5,326 nucleotides of DNA from an uncultured Verrucomicrobiota bacterium (lineage in GTDB: Bacteria > Verrucomicrobiota > Kiritimatiellia > RFP12 > UBA1067). Position numbers and translations under genes: made by a program. Below, one piece after another: positions 5,241 to 5,326 of this stretch (the stretch's first letter is position 1; each line of letters begins with the position of its first letter). The stretch spans positions 1-5,326 of the forward strand of contig CALZAJ010000121.1 of assembly GCA_945613785.1 (NCBI GenBank), read 5' to 3'. The notes beneath the pieces were generated by a model. That model was not told the origin of the DNA, did not search any database, and worked only from the letters and a program-made list of their open reading frames with translations.

Positions 5241-5325
5241 GCCGGAGTGGTGAAATGGCAGACACAGCGGACTTAAAATCCGCAGCTCGGTTTCGAGTGT
5301 ACGGGTTCGAGTCCCGTCTCCGGCA
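5241..5325 (+). tRNA. tRNA-Leu (anticodon UAA)
   Basis: A complete class II tRNA of 85 nt. The acceptor stem pairs GCCGGAG (5241-5247) with CTCCGGC (5318-5324), with discriminator A at 5325. The D-stem is GTG/CAC (5250-5252/5263-5265) with GG at 5257-5258 in the loop. The anticodon stem GCGGA/TCCGC frames the loop CTTAAAA with anticodon TAA (5274-5276), reading leucine UUA codons. A long variable arm (CTCG/CGAG, 5286-5297) and the T-arm ACGGG-TTCGAGT-CCCGT follow, as expected for leucine. The last base of the window (C, 5326) agrees with an encoded CCA end, but the sequence stops there. A plus-strand extended -10 promoter lies just upstream. Confidence 0.97.
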
Positions 5326-5326
5326 C

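Overview
The window is a compact bacterial segment of high G+C content. Nearly all of it is one minus-strand gene string of eight overlapping or closely spaced genes. It is flanked on the left by the 3' end of an unidentified plus-strand gene and on the right by a plus-strand tRNA-Leu(UAA). Coding sequences favour G or C at third codon positions, the starts are ATG, and most genes have clear GGAGG-type ribosome binding sites. The Mur ligase carries the DNPR motif, which points to meso-diaminopimelate peptidoglycan and so to a Gram-negative-type or similar bacterium. I cannot fix the phylum. A free-living or gut member of the PVC group is a guess only.

Layout, in order of minus-strand transcription (right to left): an RsuA/RluB-family rRNA pseudouridine synthase (4458-5180); a YggU/DUF167 protein (4190-4474); a C_GCAxxG_C_C-family cysteine-rich protein (3774-4193); a short intercistronic hairpin; a single-domain YrdC/TsaC threonylcarbamoyl-AMP synthase (3218-3742); a YbgC-like hotdog thioesterase (2790-3221); QueD (2361-2774); RsmD (1780-2340); QueF (1319-1783); and a MurE-like Mur ligase (192-1319). 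Several junctions are ATGA or TGATG overlaps, so this is very probably one operon with translational coupling. No gap inside it exceeds 31 nt, and no stretch of 300 bases lacks a gene.

The shared theme is RNA modification. The genes cover 23S/16S pseudouridine, 16S m2G966 (RsmD), tRNA t6A37 (TsaC) and two steps of queuosine synthesis (QueD early, QueF last before tRNA insertion). QueE and QueC, which act between QueD and QueF, are not in the window. The Mur ligase, the thioesterase and the cysteine-rich protein do not fit the theme.

Two things stand out. First, the Mur ligase has all the central and C-terminal MurE motifs but starts only a few residues before its P-loop, so it lacks the N-terminal UDP-binding domain and appears compacted internally as well. 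Second, the 60-bp gap between the operon and the tRNA gene holds a perfect 13-bp inverted repeat in which each arm is an extended -10 promoter element (TGCTATAAT). This gives a symmetrical divergent promoter. The operon-side arm lies so close to the first ATG that the mRNA is predicted to be leaderless. No mobile elements, CRISPR arrays or obvious novel defence system are present.
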